Shown here piece after piece: positions 26,080-37,979 of a stretch of DNA of 64,000 nt. The stretch spans positions 28,262,559 through 28,326,558 of the forward strand of contig NC_079476.1 in NCBI RefSeq assembly GCF_026230105.1. Direction: 5' to 3'. Position numbers and translations under genes: made by a program. The first letter of the stretch is position 1. Each line of letters begins with the position of its first letter. The stretch comes from Diorhabda sublineata. Lineage: Eukaryota > Arthropoda > Insecta > Coleoptera > Chrysomelidae. The notes under the pieces were generated by a model, which was not told the origin of the DNA, searched no databases, and was given only the letters and a program-made list of their open reading frames with translations.

Positions 26080-26710
26080 ATTTAGTATGAAGTAAGATAT
26101 TATGCTCTTATTAAGTCGCATCTCCGAAATTCTTTTCCCTTCTGAGGAACGTGTGGTGCATCTCAAGTTGAGCGAATCTTCAAACTACAAAAGAGAGCTG
26201 TTAGATATTTACTCGGACTAAGCAACAGGGCTCACTAAAGGGACTTCTTTGAAGGATTAAAAATTCTGACTCTTCCTTAATCATGTTTGAATCCGTTCGC
26301 CTAATTAGTAAGCAGGCTTCTCCAATTTCATAAACGACATTTCACGGCCATCCACTTAGAAACGCGTTCCATGTTCAGAATTACTTGAGGGCTCAATATT
26401 TTACAATCCCAAAAATATGCTCAATCAATTACCCATTGAAATCAAATCGATATCATCTTTTGCCACATTCCACTTGTATTCTAATAATAATATTTATTTC
26501 CGGGTATGCTGCATAATTTTACCATAGACTTATATACTAATTATTACCTATTACTATTACCTATAATTGTGGTTTTTTTCTGTATATTGAAATTTTATTA
26601 TTTGTTTTATCGCTATTTACTTATTTTTATGTTGGTTTTTTAGTTTTTACAAGCTTTTGCCTTCAAATTATAACCATTTTTTGACAATAAAGCATTTCTC
26701 TCTCTTCTCT
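26080..26710 (+). pseudogene. Second LINE 3' fragment with intact 3' tail
   Basis: After the first LINE ends near 26065, a new copy starts in its C-terminal region (the gene order runs backward). RELLDIYSD and the following DNA match 13829-14040 closely. The tail ends ACAATAAAGCATTTCTCTCT with a CT-rich run, typical of a LINE 3' end. Confidence 0.78.
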
Positions 26711-26954
26711 CAAAGTTTTATATATTCCAAATATTAAAAGATTAGTTTGAAAAGTTTTAATACATACATTATATGTATTATAATCATTATTATCAAGCTA
26801 AATTGTTATTTTATATTATCTAATATAAAATGTCGCTTTGTCCGTAAAATTGTTAAATTTTCTATTGACTATTTCCTTCGAAAAATTTAAGCCAACCAAA
26901 AAGCTGTAATATTTTATGTTTACCTAGCAACGATCAAATTTCAGCGATAATACT

Positions 26955-26990
26955 GCACTAGTGCAAATTATCGATAATTTGCACTAGTGC
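26955..26990. repeat. 36-nt perfect palindrome
   Basis: The half-site GCACTAGTGCAAATTATC is followed immediately by its exact reverse complement. GCACTAGTGC at each end is itself palindromic. Confidence 0.97.
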
Positions 26991-27107
26991 CTAATTTTCG
27001 TCTAGGATTAATAAACATCATTTGGTTTTAATTTTATATTTTAAGAAAAGGAACAATTATTGTTTATTTTAAATTAAATTTTTTTCAGGAAATAGTCTGC
27101 CAAAATG

Positions 27108-27203
27108 CCCTCTCGTGCATGTCAAATTGTCTCATAATTTCCTCTCGTGCGCATTCGCGCACTCGAGAAAATTAAATTATCGACAATTTGACATGCACTC
27201 GGG
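27108..27203. repeat. Imperfect 45-bp inverted repeat (hairpin)
   Basis: The arms 27108-27152 and 27157-27203 pair around a 4-nt loop; GTGCATGTCAAATTGTC on the left matches GACAATTTGACATGCAC on the right exactly. The centre is GTGCGC ATTC GCGCAC. Together with the palindrome at 26955 it suggests a fold-back/MITE unit. Confidence 0.88.
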
Positions 27204-27225
27204 ACATTAATATTGACAATAGAGC

Positions 27226-27295
27226 TTATCTCTCTCTCTATCTCTCGCTCCCTCTCTCTCTCTATCTCTCGCTACCTCTCTCTCTCTCTTTCTCA
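27226..27295. repeat. (CT)n-rich microsatellite
   Basis: CTCTCTCTATCTCTCGCTCC-like units occur in two similar copies followed by a purer CT run. Confidence 0.95.
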
Positions 27296-27500
27296 AGACG
27301 AATCAAAGAAGCCTAAACTCGATGGGCTTGCGTTGTTTAATTACGGAGTTCCTATGGCCATCTTTCAGCTCCACTATCAAATAAGCTCTATATCATAATA
27401 ATATTGCATTTTCATCCGATTTATACATACATACAAAATTTCAGCTCAATCGGAAACCGGGAAGTGAATCAAATTTACCTTACAGGATTTGATTACAGAC
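27291..27500 (+). repeat. Dispersed repeat / retroelement 3' tail
   Basis: The first part matches 25010-25092. It is followed by AAAATTTCAGCTCAATCGGA, a phrase I associate with 3' ends of RTE-type LINEs and their SINEs in insects. No coding is present. Confidence 0.5.
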
Positions 27501-28000
27501 AACGGGAAAGGTGAAACTAAATAAAAGCTTGTAAAGAAGAGGTTTGAACTTTGGAACAAAACATTAGATATTTATAAGAACAAAAATAAAAGAGGAGCAG
27601 TGAGAAAATTGTTTGCAAAATTGTTTCTCATATTGGTACCTTCCTGAATGAATCTCTAGAAGTTCTTCAAATGACGACCTTCAAAAATCGTTAAAAACTT
27701 GCCGAAAGAATAGATTGTGCTGTTAAAATAGGATTAACCTAAATACCCCTAAAAACTTTTTTTCTTTCTTCTGTAAAACCCGGAATAGGCGGTTACCCGG
27801 GCAGTGTGTCTCTGACCTAATAGTTAATCAATATCAAAAGTTTAGGACTTTAGGACCGGAAAACTGAAACTGTCACATGGTTATAATTTAAAGATATTTT
27901 TCTTATATTAAGCCTCGATTCACATTTTCAACAGTTTATTTCATTTCGTAATACCATTTTGACATTTTGATTGTTAGCGGAAATCATTGTTTTGTTCCAG

Positions 28001-28198
28001 ATTATTCCGTGCATTTTTCATACATCGAGTATATGGTTAACACTTGGTTTAGCAATACAGAGATATATCTACGTTTGTCATGCACCGCTCGCAAGAAAAT
28101 TCTGCACATTACCGAACGTATACAAAAGCGTTGCTGGTGTTCTAATTGTAGCAACTCTGCATCAAGTACTCAGATTTGTTGATACGGAATATACTACA
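28001..28198 (+). CDS. SPR: Sex peptide / myoinhibitory peptide receptor, internal exon (TM3 to TM4)
   Basis: This exon is part of a rhodopsin-family GPCR at the plasma membrane. It encodes 66 residues in phase 0: the end of the extracellular segment before TM3, TM3 (IIPCIFHTSSIWLTLGLAIQ), the QRY motif in place of DRY, the second intracellular loop (YIYVCHAPLARKFC) and TM4 (AGVLIVATLHQVL). The combination HTSSIWLTLGLA plus QRYIYVCHAP is what I know from insect sex peptide receptors, whose conserved ligands are the myoinhibitory peptides. The acceptor is TTTTGTTCCAG before 28001; the donor GTAAGT starts at 28199. Exons for the N-terminus, TM1 and TM2 were not found in the window and probably lie to the left of it. 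Confidence 0.9.
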
Positions 28199-28892
28199 GT
28201 AAGTATTTAATTTGTCCTCTCTTCTATATTGTAACAAAAATTAGTGACATATTATAAAAGTATAGAAAACTAGAAAAGAATAAATTGTAAATTTAGTAGT
28301 CCATCAATTTATCAATTGAACAAGATGTCCAGCAATATACCTACAATATTGTAATTTATCAAAAAATCATTTTTTTGAACAAAGTAGAAATAACACCTAT
28401 CACTTTGAATAATATGATTTTCAAAATTTCATGCAACATCAATGTGAAGCAAACATAATAAAGGTAATAAGATATATCAACAAAGTAAGTTCCGTTTAGT
28501 TATATAAAAAAACATTTATAGATAAAGAGAAAATATTTATCGTACAAAAATCTACAACTAATTTTCTACATAGCTAGCGGAATGTCATAGCGTGGCACAA
28601 GTTTTTGTATGCCCTCTACATAGAAGGTCACCTATTAAGTTTTCAACCATGTGGTGACATGTTCTTTCAGCTCTCCATCATTATGTTTACTACCAAGGAG
28701 CTATTTTAGGAGTGAGTCCGGGTTGTTCGGAGATTGATCAAACACGTCCTAGCCAAATTCCTGTAGGAGTTTTTTTGTCACGTTCAGAAGTAAGGCATTA
28801 TCGTGAAAAAACAGACACTTTTTGACAGTAATCCTCGTCACTTATTCTGTGTGGTCTTATAGTATCAAATTAACAAAAATTCAATATTTATA

Positions 28893-29099
28893 TTAATATT
28901 TAATTTTCTGAAGTTCTTTCATTAGCTTTTGGTGTTGAAGTTTCAAAATTGAAATCTTAATTTCATGTTTCTCTTCGCCATTTTTGAATTCTTGTTCATG
29001 TTTGTTTTGATTGTGTTTCAACTCTAGATCATATTTTTCTTGCTGATGTTTCAGTTTTAGCCTTGATTCTTCCAAGATATATTGTTTTCGAATGCTCAT
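28893..29099 (-). other. Charged coiled-coil open frame, 68 codons
   Basis: The peptide is almost entirely K, E, Q, L and H with heptad-like spacing (EESRLKLKHQQEKYDLELKH). Such tails end Myb/SANT- or zeste-like proteins that are often transposon-encoded. Upstream in frame there is a stop after KLTN, so it would be a relic of a longer ORF. The function is unknown. Confidence 0.3.
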
Positions 29100-29544
29100 A
29101 AAATCTTGTTTTGATTTTACCTAGTTCGTCAATTTGTTTTTCGCAGTATTATCTGGAAAATAATTAGTTGAAGTATTAATTTTTTTTCAATAAAATCTTT
29201 CTAATAATTGTATTTACATGCATTTCATATAATTTGCTTTTCATAAAATCTATTTTTGTCAATGCAATTAATAAGCAAAGTGAAATTTTATCATTTTAGA
29301 TCATTATCATTTTTTATGTACTTGGTTCGCATTTGAAACAGCTGAAACAACTTCATACTCCGGTTTAAAAATTAAAAAATAAACTTCAAATGAATTATAG
29401 TGAATATGAAAAATACGAAATAACTTAATTGGAGCATAGGACACAAAATTTTAATCTCTGTTCTTACCAACGTCCACCCTTATAGTCCCTTTACTGAAAA
29501 GTGTAAGTAGAAGAACTCTGCGTCCTTTTCTATTCTCTACTTCC

Positions 29545-29720
29545 AAGAAATTAATGGCAGAAAACAGACCAAACTTGCATTTGCTTGCGTTGTATTTGGT
29601 TGTATTGTATTTCGAAGTATTTCAAAGATACGAAAATGGAAATAAATATTCACGTTTGTTAAATGTGAAACAGACCATTGTTTCGCAAGCTTCTTTCATT
29701 AGAGCCGCCATTAATTTCTT
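29545..29720. repeat. Inverted-repeat pair, possible small MITE
   Basis: AAGAAATTAATGGC at 29545-29558 and its exact reverse complement at 29707-29720. I could not identify a clear target duplication. Confidence 0.5.
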
Positions 29721-29786
29721 AGCTCAAGGCTAACCAATCTCGTGTCCAGATTTTCCAATACAGGGAATTTATCTACCTCTACATAG

Positions 29787-29930
29787 CAGCGCTGCGTCAT
29801 GAATATTTGAAACAAATAAAACTCAGACAAGAAGAGATCTACGCTACTCTATAGAAGGTTTCAAGACCTGTATGTAAGACCATGAGTCAGAGTAACAGCC
29901 GCACATGCTCGAAACTGCGACGCAGCGCTG
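29787..29930. repeat. Inverted-repeat pair CAGCGCTGCGTC
   Basis: Twelve-base exact arms at 29787-29798 and 29919-29930, GC-rich against a strongly AT-rich background. It lies close to the previous inverted pair. Confidence 0.5.
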
Positions 29931-31120
29931 TCTTTGATAGAAATAGAAACGGAACTTACAATGTGAATATACCTTGTTATAAAAATAAATACCAACCTAA
30001 GAAATAAACAATGTATACAAAATTGTAAAATGAAAACAACATATTCTATATAAAGAAATTAAATAACATCTAGTAATTGAAAACCAAAGTTACAAAGAAT
30101 ATTATGACTAATCAAGTATAACAGATGAATCAATAACAAATGATAGATCGAATTAAATAATGATAGACAAAATCGATAGAATCGTTAATAGATTTCAATA
30201 GACATCTAACCACATATACATAAAAAAAAGAAACTAACCAAACCGGCACAACAAATGAAGGCCATGTGAAAGTTGGAAAAAGTTCAGATAAATTCAGTAG
30301 ACTTTAACTGACCAGCAGATACAACAACTAAAAGTAAATTGGTGATGATATTATTTTTTATACCCACAGCTCTACGCTTGTTAGCTTGTCGGTTAAAACT
30401 AAGCTACCAACAGCTACATTATCTGCAAAAGTGTTGTCACTTATTGGTATAAATTAAATGAATTACACTACATTGAACTAAAATGAAATGCTTTGTATAA
30501 ATGGTTCGGAATAAATTCTCTTACTTATAGTGTTATTGTTAGTGTTTTTTGATATTATGGGAATTGTGCTATTTATTTCATTGAATGGTTTGTTTAGAAT
30601 TTTAGAAGGAGGATACTTATTTTAATCTCAAATAATCGCGACAGCTCATTACCACTTTTGATTTTGTTATTTGTAATGCTATTCTCTTTATAACTTTCTG
30701 GTGATCTGTTTGGTTGTTGTGTTTTTACGTGAATCGACAATTTTATTTAACAGCTTGACAGACATCTCTATTACATAAATTCCCGCTTGGAGGATATTAC
30801 ATCCAGTTTTCAATTTGTACGACTTCTTAATGCTCAAGCCCTTCAAACAAACACCGCCTCTTATTAAAATTTCTTTTTTGAGTATTGTTCAATATCTTAT
30901 TTTACTAAAATTTCGTTCTAATTACCACCTGTTAGTAAGACTGTATGTTTCAGTTTTTTCTTCATAAATCGATTATTTAAATTTATTGGTACACTCTCTA
31001 CATGATAAATCAGGTCGAAAAGACATTTTCCTCTTGAAAAACGTATGAATAATCACTTTTTTCACTCTAATCGTTTTCTCGTCTTTAAAGGGCAACAAGC
31101 TGAGACAATCGAAAGTCAAA

Positions 31121-31149
31121 AGGGATATTGGATTGCATCCAATATCCCT
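31121..31149. repeat. Short perfect hairpin (13-bp arms, 3-nt loop)
   Basis: AGGGATATTGGAT, loop TGC, then ATCCAATATCCCT. Confidence 0.9.
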
Positions 31150-31941
31150 CTTACAAAGAAACTGCACCTACGTGTACATAGCTGAACCACTTCACTTGTA
31201 ATAAAACTTTATATTTCAAAAGCATTTCCAACTGGAAATTGTCTCTAATAACACAAAAATTATACTAAAACTTTTATCAAGGGTAATTACCTAACATTTC
31301 TATATACCTCACTTCTATTTATCAAAGAGTAGTAAATGATTTTTTTCGGATAAAACTAATTATACAGAAATTTCTGCACTCTTTGAAATCGCATATCTCT
31401 TTGAAATCTTTCAATTTTAAGAATGATGAAATGGAAATCATGTTTTGGGAAATATAAGTAGAGAAGGAATTAAAAAATTAAAAGCTGTCAGATAAACCAA
31501 CGCTTTTAGTGGAGAAATTAAATTTTCGGTTTTTTTCCTTTATAAAGTTTTTTAAAACGTTATATAAATAATAAACTGCACTGAACAAGATCGCTAAAAC
31601 ATCAGAAAAAATATATAATAAGAATGTTTTCAATTCAAATCAAAGAAACTAAATATTTATTCGATGTGCCAATGGAGCATTGGCTAAATGGGAAATTGGG
31701 AAACAATCTTCTGACAATTAAATTTCTAGCAAAGTATCTTTTAATGATAGATGCAAAAGACAATAAGCTTATATTTTTCTTTGGGAGCATATTGAGAAAA
31801 CTACAAAACACTGTACATGAAATCGTAGAATATGAACGTTAAAAATGGTTTGGCTTTTTCGAGTCATGAATATTGTAAGAGACCATAGAATATATGAGAC
31901 ACGTAGTATGACAAGCTAGCGTTTCGAATGAACCTCGACCT

Positions 31942-32268
31942 TATGGAGGGTAGAGTTAACGAGGACCATCTCATATGGGGGCTTAACTTAAAAACTGTCC
32001 GCTTGTGATAAACTATAAGTCAAAATTTGATCAGATTAGCGCTCCTGTTTCACGAGATATCATATGAACTTAGTTATTTTATATAGATTGAAGTATGCAA
32101 TGCTAGAAAATTTAGTATTTGAAATGACTAGAATCCTTAAATAAATATTGGTATACAAAATCAATTATCGATTTACACTCATGCTATAGTAGCGCCTCCC
32201 TAACGTAAAGGATTTGACGGACACTTTCTGTAGCACAGAGATGGTTCTCCTTACCTCTACCCTCCATA
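31942..32268. mobile_element. hAT-like MITE with 8-bp target duplication
   Basis: The 327-bp element has termini TATGGAGGGTAGAG and CTCTACCCTCCATA; the arms continue imperfectly for about 30 bp (GAGGACCATCTC against its mate near 32236-32250). The octamer CTCGACCT flanks it exactly on both sides, at 31934-31941 and 32269-32276. An 8-bp duplication is the hallmark of the hAT superfamily. No transposase is inside, so it depends on an autonomous relative. It lies in the SPR intron. Confidence 0.82.
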
Positions 32269-32859
32269 CTCGACCTATTGACTCAGAGCTTCTTTTCCCG
32301 CTTGTTCTTTTTTCTTTTTTTTTAAATTGAATGTTATCACATCAACTTGATAGAATAACTATTTGTATATTGAATTTGATAGAAGCGAATTTTCAACCAA
32401 TTAACAACAACATACAAATACTGTTATAAATGAACAAAAATAATCATGATTATATGAAGTATAAATAGAGTGAATTTATGAAAAGAACTGAAATAAAAAA
32501 AACGGAAATAGGAAACGCTCCGACATACTCACTACTCTATATCTATAAAGAGCGCGATGTTCTATATTTTTTTGAATTTCATTTGTAGTAGCAAACAAAC
32601 ACTCTTGACGGTTAATGTGAGGATACACAGCTAAACTAAGAAAATCTCTCTTCTATAAAATTGAAGGAAAGAAATGAAGGAGAAATTGCGCGAGATACGA
32701 TTACGATGAGGACCTATCGAAATAACTGGGGTATTAATTTGTTCTATTTCTAAAACCTTGGACAATGTTTCTTTCGTTTACGCAAATATTATTCTTATTG
32801 TATCATTAAGTTTGTGGTTATGGCATCGTTAACAACGACTAAAAAAACTGAGAAAAACG

Positions 32860-34230
32860 GAAAAACATTGCAAGAAAAAAGAATCACAATCACTGGATTG
32901 CGAAAACTGTGAAGCCTCTTACCATCCAAACTGTGCAGCTTAAGCCAAAGTTAGCAATAAAGAAAATATTGTAGCATGTTGCAAAACTCATGTAAAAAGT
33001 GAGGTTTTCTACAAAAATCTGATGAAAACCAACTAAAAGCAGACGTAAAGGAGCTATACGAAAAATATTTTCGTCCGTTTCACAAAATAATTAAAGATGA
33101 TGCAGTAGATTTGAAAACATCCATGCATTACATGTCGGACGCTTTTGAAGATCAGAAAATGGCGTTTCGGGAGGCAATGAAGGAGACAAAGATGCTGAAA
33201 ACGGTAAACGAAGCCCTAAAACAACGATTACAAGTACTAGACGCAAAACTGAATAAACAAGAACAGAAATAAACACAAAAAAAATCTGGTGGTTGTTGGT
33301 ATACCAAAACAAACTGAGAACAAACCTAAAAAAATAATAAAATAAGTACTGATGTGCATGAAAATCAACGCACGAGAAGAAGATATAGTAGCAGCCTACA
33401 GAATTATTAATAAAGATACTTCACCAATACTCCTAAAAGATACGCCGATCATAAGCTAAAACTTTATGTGATTAAACGAGTAAAAGAAATAAAAGGTATA
33501 AAATTACAAGAGTGTGATTTGAGGGGCGTAAACAGAAATATCTACTTTAACGAAGACCTAACACAGGAAAATCAAATATTATTCAAACAAGCATTAGACT
33601 TTAAGAAGTGAAATAGTCTACTAGAAAAATGGCAAGATTTTTCTCACGAAAAATGAAGGGGATTAGGTTATGAGAGGAGTGTGGAAAGGAGATGATTTGA
33701 AAATGTAAATAAGAAAGAGTAAAACAAGTTAAAAAAAACATTAAACTTTAGAAGCATAAGGAATAAGATATTGCTAGAAGTTATCAGTGTAATAGTTTTG
33801 TAGTGCCACACCTTACATACTTACTACCATGTTGGGGAAATCTGCCAAAGAAATCATTAGAAAAATAAGTGTATAAAAATAAACTACTCACTACCATATA
33901 GCACCCCCACGATAAATTTTTATAAAAACTCGAACATTTGAAATTTTGAGAAGCTAAAACAATTAGAAAAAGTTAAGCTAATATATCAAGTAGAAAATCG
34001 TCACCTAAAAACACAAACAACTCTAGTGCAATTAAAAAACTGCCACTCTCACAATACAAGAAAGAAGGAAGAGCCAGTGAACAAATATTGTAAGCACAAA
34101 AAAAGCACAAGACTCGCCTTTATACAGAAATATTGAAATCTCCAACAGAATACCACAGACAATAACAGAACAAGATGTTGTGAAAAGAATGTGCTGTGAC
34201 CTAAAAGTTATTTCCTGAAAATAGTGTGTC
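32860..34230 (+). pseudogene. LINE deletion derivative: ORF1 joined to ORF2 C-terminus
   Basis: It starts with a zinc-finger-like stretch (DCENCEASYHPNCA, about 32897-32937), then a coiled coil (KIIKDDAVDLKTSMHYMSDA; LNKQEQK ends at about 33270), then a block typical of LINE ORF1 proteins (AREEDIVAAYRI; NRNIYFNEDLTQENQILFKQ at about 33530-33590). Soon after, at about 34050-34210, NCHSHNTRKKEEP and PLYRNIEISNRIPQTI look like the extreme C-terminus of an ORF2. The endonuclease and RT are missing. Stops and frameshifts are present. Confidence 0.7.
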
Positions 34231-35101
34231 GAATAAATTAATGTTCGGAGCTAGGAGATAAGCGTTTATTAATAAGTCTTAGTGCATAGGTTAGTAAACA
34301 GTGACTAGTTTAGTGTGATTTGTGTTAGAGTGTATATAAATTAGAAAAGTAGTATAAATTTACCCCACCGCTAAAATTAGTTCGGCATCTTGTACTCGCC
34401 ACCATGATTGTGCAAAAGTAAGACTGTGAAGTTTAGTAGATTATTATAATTTTTAAATTTTATACTTAATTCTTCAAATTTTATATTAAAATAAATATTT
34501 GATGATGTATTATTGTCTAATTATGTGTATTTATATTTTCTTAAATTAAACAAAACCACAAATTCTCAAGTTGGACGTTAATTTTGGACAAGAGATTATT
34601 TATTCAGTAAAGATTCATATAAATAATTTAGAATATTTTTTTCAGAGACAACATACGAAACACTGAGGTTGTCAAGGTTATGATGTAACGATAAAAACAG
34701 TTTAGTGCCTACTTTGAAAGCGTTGAAATCGTTAAGATAATATTTTCACTTCATTTTGTGAAAGTGTTTCGTGAAATTTAATATTAAAAAGCTTTCTGTG
34801 AAGTCCTTTATATTATTTCGACCTTACTCTCGGAGAAAATCAATTTGATATCTAATGGCACTTGAAAGTTAATTATCAATTTTTTCTTAGAAATATCAGA
34901 AAAAACAGAAAAATTACAACTCAAAATCGATCAGGAAAAATAATATAGACAACAATTATGAATATAATGGAATCAGTGTTAAAATAATATTGTGTTCCAA
35001 TATATTAAGTTAATTTACACACGAAATAATTACTGTTACTTTGACTTGGGAATTATTCCACGACTCTTACGGGAACCATTTGAATCTGTTAATCATTACT
35101 T

Positions 35102-35396
35102 AAGTGATTCAAAGTGCCTTTATTTATAACAAACACACATCTACAATTACATATTTTTATCTCATAATTTTTGCACAACAATAAATATCCTTATCTACTG
35201 ATTTTATAATTATTGATAGTTATTATTGTTTACAATAAGATTTAGTATTTAAGGAGGTTTGTACACTGATACTGGGTTCTTAATAGTTCGATATTCGTCG
35301 AATACGCTTGTCAGGTTATTGAAACCACATTTATTTATTTATTTTTTTGCGTCATAAATTGTTTTCTTACAAAATTGTGAATTGAGTTATTCAACT
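35102..35396 (+). repeat. 5' LTR of the errantivirus-like element
   Basis: Homologous to 3030-3440 on the opposite strand; it begins AGTGATTCAAAG and ends near GAGTTATTCAACT. The AGT...ACT-type ends suit gypsy-group LTRs. No 3' LTR was found on the right side before the mariner at 38.8 kb. Confidence 0.78.
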
Positions 35397-35411
35397 GATA
35401 TAGTCAGATTG
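35396..35411 (+). promoter_or_regulatory. Probable primer-binding site
   Basis: TGATATAGTCAGATTG begins at the LTR end. It resembles the tRNA-Ser-type site used by 17.6/297-group elements, differing mostly by G-to-A and C-to-T changes, as expected after decay. This match is from memory and partial. Confidence 0.4.
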
Positions 35412-35800
35412 AATTTCTAAAATTATCGCATATCGAACGTAACAATTTCATTTCAACGAATGATTGGAAATCGAACTCGGTGACGTGATTCGTGAGTGGA
35501 GGTGTTCACAAAAAATCGAAAATCTCATCCATAGAGGACTACTACAACGACTTTTCACAACATCTAACGTCGAAACTTGAGACAAAACATTGCTCAGCCC
35601 CGGTCTTATAGTTTGGATAAGGAGATACTCAAATTCGTAATAGTTTTGAATTCATTTTGTCATTATATGTCTATCGATGCATTCATTGATTTGGACTTTG
35701 ATAATCTAATCGATTTTCCTAGACCAGAGAAAGGAAGCTGTTTTATATTCCATAAAAGATAAAAAAACATAAAATTAAATAGAAATATAATTTTGTTAAT

Positions 35801-36210
35801 ATGGCAGATTTTGAACCAGAGTATTCTAGCTGCATACCAAAATTCGACGGTAAACATAATGAAATCACTACGTATGCGAATCACTTATTAACAATTTTTA
35901 CTATAGAAAACGACCAAATCATTTTCAAAATTCTTATTTGATTATTTTCTTAATTTCTAAACTTTGTCATAGCGCTAAACTGGTTGTAAATATTCAAAAC
36001 GTCACTTAGAGACACCATTTCTAGAAATTTTGCAAATCAAAGAAACGAGGCCAGCTTAAATCGTGATCTTGTCATGATGAGACAAGAAAATAATGAGAAA
36101 TCTCAACATTTCTATGACAGAATTTTACAAAGTTTGAATTCAATAAAATGCAGTTACATTGAGTTACATGAAGAAACACATCACAATAAATTTTTAAAGA
36201 GGCCAGCCTC
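35801..36210 (+). pseudogene. gag remnant of a Ty3/gypsy errantivirus-like element
   Basis: It starts with an ATG and reads MADFEPEYSSCIPKFDGKHN, the usual opening of gag in this group (IPxFDG). Later RDLVMMRQENNEKSQHFYDR (about 36060-36120) is a capsid-like helix. Frameshifts and stops interrupt it. Confidence 0.75.
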
Positions 36211-36299
36211 ATAGCCACCACATAAAACCTCAAATAATATCTCTTGGGAATATGAATAAAAGTGAAATATATATGTATATACATATAATATGTAGTATG

Positions 36300-37640
36300 G
36301 AGAGTAGAGATCGATTATAGGCAATCAAATTCACAAGATCGAAATGTATGAAAATGAAATTGAGAAAACGGCGTTTACGACCGAAAACGGTCAGTGGAAC
36401 TTCCTAAAAATGCCATTTGGCCTTAAAGGAGCACCAGCGACGTGTTATAGACAACAAACTACGTGGTATCAAGATCGAACAATGTTTGGTTTATACAGAT
36501 GATATAATAATATTTTCAACGTCATTGCAGGTACATATTGATTGCTTAAAAAATATTTTTCAGCAACGTAGAGATCGTAAAACCTAATCCTGATAAAATA
36601 GAAGCTATAAAAAATTACCCAATACCATCTAGTACTACTCAAATTAAGGGATTCTTAGAATTATTAAGCTACTATCGCCGATTTATTCAAAATTTCTTTA
36701 AGATAACGAAGCTCTTGACTATATGTTTGAAAAAAGAAGAAAAGAAACGACATAAACAAGAATTTTCGATTGCTTTGAAACATGCAAAAATTAATTAATC
36801 AGACGATTCTACAATACCCTGATTTTTCCAAAACTTACTACAGATGCAAGTAATGTCGCTCTTGGAGCAATCCTTTCTCAAGGATCAATAAGTAAAGACT
36901 TACCAAAAGTTGTAGACTCACGCAATGTACAAAACCTATAACTTTTTAATTGATCTACCACAACAAAGTACTAATGACAATGACCTTATTGAACAATACA
37001 CAGAAAATATACCAATTCTTGATATATCATTAACAAACGAAAACGAAAAGTACAGGAAAACAGAAAAACAAATATCGAACCCGAACAACAAACCAAGATA
37101 CTAGAAAACGAGGAACTTGAAACTGTTGAACATTACAATAATGAAAACGATACTATACATTCTAATAAACCTCACAACTCCACTTTTGAAATACCTACAA
37201 TAAATACTGTAGTAAAACAAGGACAAAACCAAATAATTATTATTGACGTACTTCATTCAACAGTTACACCTAAAGACAAAATTTTGTTTGGAAAGAAAAA
37301 ACTATATGCTCAAATCTCTAATAATAAGTCAGATGTCATTTGCCTTATAAAAACTATATCAACCCAGATAACATTCATTATATTTAATTCGCAAACATAT
37401 TTGAAAAATTTTTAGTAGATAGCCTTGCAAAATTTTTTCAAACATTCTTCTATAAAATTTAACAGGTGTACCAAAAGACTAATTTATATTACAAAAGAAA
37501 ACGACATAAAAGAAAATATACAAACTTATCATGAAAGTAAGACGAACCACAGAGGGATAGAAAAAACCTACATGAAAAATCAATACAAACTTACGTAGGT
37601 AATTGCGATATTTGCCACCAAAGCAAAGACCACAAATAGA
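36300..37640 (+). pseudogene. pol remnant: reverse transcriptase, RNase H, integrase zinc-binding part
   Basis: RT blocks are HKIEMYENEIEKTAFTTENG and LKMPFGLKGAPAT (about 36330-36440), then a YTDD catalytic box (about 36490-36505), then a thumb-like stretch with STTQIKGFLELLSYYRRFIQ (about 36630-36690). RNase H shows TTDASNVALGAILSQ (about 36838). A connection region follows, and an HHCC-type integrase zinc-binding motif (HESKTNHRG, then CDIC) lies at 37528-37615. The integrase catalytic core is not recognised and may be deleted. Protease was not found. Many stops. Confidence 0.88.
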
Positions 37641-37979
37641 GACCTAAAATACTATACTCTAAAATGAAAAGACTTATCAAATGTAAAACGAATTGAAAAA
37701 ATTAATAAGATCCGTAACGATCCATTGATTTTTCAGCAGAATTAAAAGACATATGTTAAAACTCACAAAATACAGAAACAGGAAACGCATTCAACAAATC
37801 GACAACAATAAATAAGGTAAACGCACAAAACAAAATAATTTCGAACAACTCAAAAACGAAAATGGACAATTTAAAACGACCTTTACAAAATACTTACGAT
37901 TTTCCTAATTAACTTACTCACAAAATAAAATGATCCTAAAAACATTTAATAATAACAATTTTAAACTTACACCACTATA

